A DNA stretch of 8,173 nt from Bacillota bacterium (lineage in GTDB: Bacteria > Bacillota_E > Sulfobacillia > Sulfobacillales > JAIMBI01). The first letter of the stretch is position 1. Every line of letters begins with the position of its first letter. A program made the translations under genes and the position numbers. Positions 7,175 to 8,173 of this stretch are shown here, piece by piece. Where the stretch lies: NCBI GenBank assembly GCA_021828405.1, contig JAKARZ010000073.1:1-8173 (forward strand), read 5' to 3'. Under the pieces are notes generated by a model. The model was not told the DNA's origin, made no database searches, and saw nothing but the letters and a program-made list of their open reading frames with translations.

Positions 7175-7573
7175 GTGAGTGAGCCGATGGCAGAGCATCC
7201 CAGCATCGTGACCGAAGTTTATGCGGTGCTATCCAACGGGGAAGGGGCGGTAGGCCTGGTGCTGGGGCCCGAGGGCCACCAGCTCCCCGGTGGGTCCTTT
7301 CACTTGAGCGAGTCTGCCGAGGCGGCCCTCATGCGTGTGGTCAACGAAGCGTACGGCCTGGATATCGGGGTGGGGAGCCTTGCGGGTTTGTATCAGCGGC
7401 CACAGTCGAGCCGCTTGGCGCTGGTGTTTCGGGCCGAACTGCTGTCCGGGGACGCGTCGGTGCTCACCTGGGCCAAACCGGGCGAGTGGCCTCAACCCAT
7501 GGCCCCGGGAGCGCTGCTACGCATCAACGATGCCATGCGCTTTAACGGAAAGACGCCGCTGCGACTGCAGTAG
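7175..7573 (+). CDS. Nudix-fold protein with degenerate Nudix box
   Basis: 132 aa. GTG 7175 has AGGAGG (7161-7166) 8 nt upstream; an ATG at 7187 is further away. The protein reads as a single Nudix domain: a first strand with EVYAVLSNGEGAVGLVLG, then LPGG (37-40), the Nudix helix with E46, R54, E58 and G61, then RLALVFRAELLSGD as the following strand. Compared with the consensus GX5EX7REUXEEXGU, G40, E46, R54, E58 and G61 are kept but the glutamate after R54 is V55 and the second of the EE pair is A59. Those lost positions are Mg ligands in MutT-type hydrolases, so activity on nucleoside diphosphate-X substrates may be weak or absent; a binding or regulatory role is possible. It starts 27 nt after the PhzF-like gene and is probably last in the operon. 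Confidence 0.75.
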   Translation: MSEPMAEHPSIVTEVYAVLSNGEGAVGLVLGPEGHQLPGGSFHLSESAEAALMRVVNEAYGLDIGVGSLAGLYQRPQSSRLALVFRAELLSGDASVLTWAKPGEWPQPMAPGALLRINDAMRFNGKTPLRLQ

Positions 7574-7574
7574 C

Positions 7575-7601
7575 GGGCCCGATGCCCCGATTCAGGGGCC
7601 C
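7575..7601. terminator. Possible bidirectional hairpin between convergent genes
   Basis: GGGCCC at 7575-7580 can pair with GGGCCC at 7596-7601 around a 15-nt loop; alternatively GCCCC (7584-7588) pairs with GGGGC (7595-7599). It sits right after the Nudix stop and overlaps the end of the minus-strand small gene, where a shared terminator would be expected. There is no T-tract on either strand, so intrinsic termination is uncertain. Confidence 0.3.
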
Positions 7602-7777
7602 TCAGGCCGGGTGATGCGGGGGATAGGTGTCCCAAGGGGCCGCGGGCTCCAGCACGCGAACCGCCAGCGGGGCTCCGTGAACCATCCGAGCCGACTGCAA
7701 AAATAATGCGGGCCACGACTGGCCTCGGCCACATGGCGAATGTGCTCGCACGTGGCGCAGTACTGGCGTGGATCCAA
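7592..7777 (-). CDS. Small four-cysteine protein, putative metal binding
   Basis: 61 aa read on the minus strand from TTG 7777-7775 to TGA 7594-7592. This start is chosen because AGGGGAGGT (minus strand, 7792-7784) lies 6 nt before it, the best ribosome site in this part of the window; an in-frame GTG at 7825 would add 16 Gly/Arg-rich residues encoded across that site. The protein has C7-X2-C10, C27 and C42 (YCATCEHIRH, HYFCSRLGW, RWRFACW), with aromatic residues next to the cysteines, a pattern expected of a small zinc-ribbon-like or other metal-binding domain. The tail after residue 44 is Pro/Arg-rich and probably flexible. I do not recognise a named family. It is convergent with the Nudix gene (18 nt between stops) and so belongs to a separate transcript with a promoter right of 7795. 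Four spaced cysteines with a strong ribosome site argue against a chance frame, but + strand frames also cross this region. Confidence 0.55.
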   Translation of the reverse strand: MDPRQYCATCEHIRHVAEASRGPHYFCSRLGWFTEPRWRFACWSPRPLGTPIPRITRPEGP

Positions 7778-7783
7778 TCGCCC

Positions 7784-7792
7784 ACCTCCCCT
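7784..7792 (-). promoter_or_regulatory. Ribosome binding site of the minus-strand four-cysteine gene
   Basis: On the minus strand AGGGGAGGT lies 6 nt before TTG 7777. It is near-ideal against the 16S anti-Shine-Dalgarno core and decides both strand and start of the small gene. Confidence 0.5.
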
Positions 7793-7950
7793 CCCATCGT
7801 AGCGCACACACCCACGTGGTTTCACTGGCCCATGCTTGGGGTCATGCTCCCAGCCGAGGGCGGTATGTCAAGCGCCGACGTGGAGAAGCCGTCTGTGACA
7901 TGCCCACAACATCCGCGCAGTGCGCGTGGCCAAACGGAGGTGACTGTCCG

Positions 7951-8007
7951 ATGTATGGCGGGGGCGGCAATTGCGTCATACAATTCACGGGGGCGGTGAC
8001 GCAGTGA
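7951..8007 (+). CDS. Putative micro-ORF, 18 aa, with a strong ribosome binding site
   Basis: ATG 7951 is preceded by GGAGGTGA (7937-7944), with 8 nt between GGAGGT and the ATG, as good as any site in the window. It encodes MYGGGGNCVIQFTGAVTQ and stops at TGA 8005-8007. In the same frame an ATG at 7900 would give 35 residues with cysteines at 8, 16 and 25, but that start has only a weak GGAGAAG 11 nt upstream. It could be a leader peptide, a small secreted or signalling peptide, or a chance match. It has no run of one amino acid codon as in classical attenuators. Repeats and hairpins follow it directly. Confidence 0.3.
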   Translation: MYGGGGNCVIQFTGAVTQ

Positions 8008-8045
8008 AAGTGTTCGCTTAGGTGAAACCGTTCCTGAAACCATGG
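8004..8045 (+). repeat. Cluster of TGAAA direct repeats
   Basis: GTGAAAGTGTTC (8004-8015) and GTGAAACCGTTC (8022-8033) match at 10 of 12 positions, and CTGAAACCATGG (8034-8045) repeats the TGAAACC part. Starts are 18 and 12 nt apart. They lie in a gene-free stretch and could be operator half-sites or -35-like elements; no binding protein is known from the window. Confidence 0.4.
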
Positions 8046-8057
8046 TGTTTTATACCA
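8043..8057. other. AT-rich mini-hairpin or promoter-like patch
   Basis: TGGTGT (8043-8048) pairs with ATACCA (8052-8057) around a TTT loop, with one G-T wobble. It contains TTTTATACC, one of the few AT-rich patches in this window, resembling a -10 element. It could be a promoter core or operator; the spacing to TTCCTG (8031-8036) is only 14 nt, short for a housekeeping promoter. Confidence 0.25.
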
Positions 8058-8090
8058 CGCAGGCCGGGCGAACAGTTTTCCCGACCGTTT

Positions 8091-8115
8091 GCGCCGGGGG
8101 GGCGCACCCCGGTGC
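8091..8115. other. Strong GC hairpin
   Basis: GCGCCGGGG (8091-8099) pairs with CCCCGGTGC (8107-8115) over nine positions with a single G-T wobble and a 7-nt loop. No T-run follows on either strand, so it is not a standard intrinsic terminator. It could be part of a structured 5' leader for a gene to the right of the window, or a Rho-independent element lacking a U tract. Confidence 0.45.
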
Positions 8116-8173
8116 CGCAGCGAAACCATCCCAAGGCGGGCCTTCGCCGGAGCCCGAGCCTCTGGCGGGTGCC

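Larger units (their letters stand above)
7796..8173. other. Region without a confident gene
   Basis: About 380 bases right of the minus-strand gene. Overlapping frames exist on both strands, but none shows a recognisable domain. What can be seen: a 13-nt palindrome (7914-7926), a GGAGGTGA ribosome site with an 18-codon micro-ORF (7951-8007), direct repeats of TGAAA type (8004-8045), an AT-rich mini-hairpin (8043-8057) and a strong GC hairpin (8091-8115). It must contain the promoter of the minus-strand gene if that gene is real, and could hold the leader of a + strand gene beyond the window. Confidence 0.5.

Noticed and set aside
5173..7198. Minus-strand open frames opposite lipB and the PhzF-like gene
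   Set aside because: They cover three + strand genes, two of certain family with catalytic residues in place; the antisense translations have no recognisable features.
7706..7999. Plus-strand 97-codon frame across the minus-strand small gene
   Set aside because: No ribosome site before its ATG, no motif, and it runs against the four-cysteine frame, which has a strong ribosome site. Its end lies beside the micro-ORF in another frame.
8078..8087. TTCCCGACCG, like the core of an FMN riboswitch
   Set aside because: The following GGCGGT and the preceding AGGGTGAAA of the FMN element are absent, and no riboflavin gene is visible. A search with Rfam RF00050 on extended sequence would settle it.
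8107..8120. CCCCGGTGCCGCAG, slightly like a T-box antiterminator sequence
   Set aside because: It lacks the invariant TGGNACCGCG core, and no specifier loop or terminator stem is recognisable.
1..8173. CRISPR arrays, tRNA or rRNA genes, insertion sequences, phage or integrase genes
   Set aside because: Nothing with the required repeats, cloverleaf, rRNA blocks or transposase motifs was seen on either strand.

Overview
The window is GC-rich, with third codon positions mostly G or C. It has short gaps, GTG and TTG starts alongside ATG, and strong GGAGG-type ribosome binding sites. Its E1-alpha, E1-beta and E2 proteins resemble the Bacillus branched-chain 2-oxoacid dehydrogenase set (BkdAA, BkdAB, BkdB) in nearly every motif block. 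Together this points to a GC-rich Firmicute or close relative. This is inference; no rRNA or other marker gene is present.

Layout. From 1 to 7573 every convincing gene is on the + strand with small gaps or ATGA/TAGCATG junctions, so this is probably one long operon whose promoter lies upstream of the window. In order: a 5'-truncated E1-alpha (1-966), a second divergent E1-alpha (1014-2006), one E1-beta (2034-3014), a lipoyl-bearing E2 acyltransferase (3072-4343), lipoyl synthase LipA (4386-5366), octanoyltransferase LipB (5368-6096), an unrecognised 62-residue protein (6093-6281), a PhzF-family protein (6278-7147) and a Nudix-fold protein with a degraded active-site box (7175-7573). A small four-cysteine protein lies on the minus strand (7592-7777), convergent with the operon. 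The remainder to 8173 has no confident gene. It holds a well-placed ribosome binding site before an 18-codon micro-ORF, a cluster of TGAAA direct repeats, an AT-rich patch and a strong GC hairpin.

How the genes work together. E1-alpha and E1-beta form the thiamine-diphosphate decarboxylase. E2 carries the acyl group on a lipoyl-lysine and passes it to CoA. LipB attaches octanoate to the lipoyl domain and LipA inserts two sulfurs, so the complex and the machinery for its cofactor are made from one transcript. E3 (dihydrolipoamide dehydrogenase) is not in the window; in Bacillus lpdV precedes bkdAA, so it could lie just upstream. Most likely products are branched-chain acyl-CoAs from valine, leucine and isoleucine keto acids, used for catabolism or branched fatty-acid primers. 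The main oddities are two different E1-alpha subunits for one E1-beta, use of LipB in a Bacillus-like setting, the coupled 62-residue protein, the degenerate Nudix box, and the unexplained 3' region.
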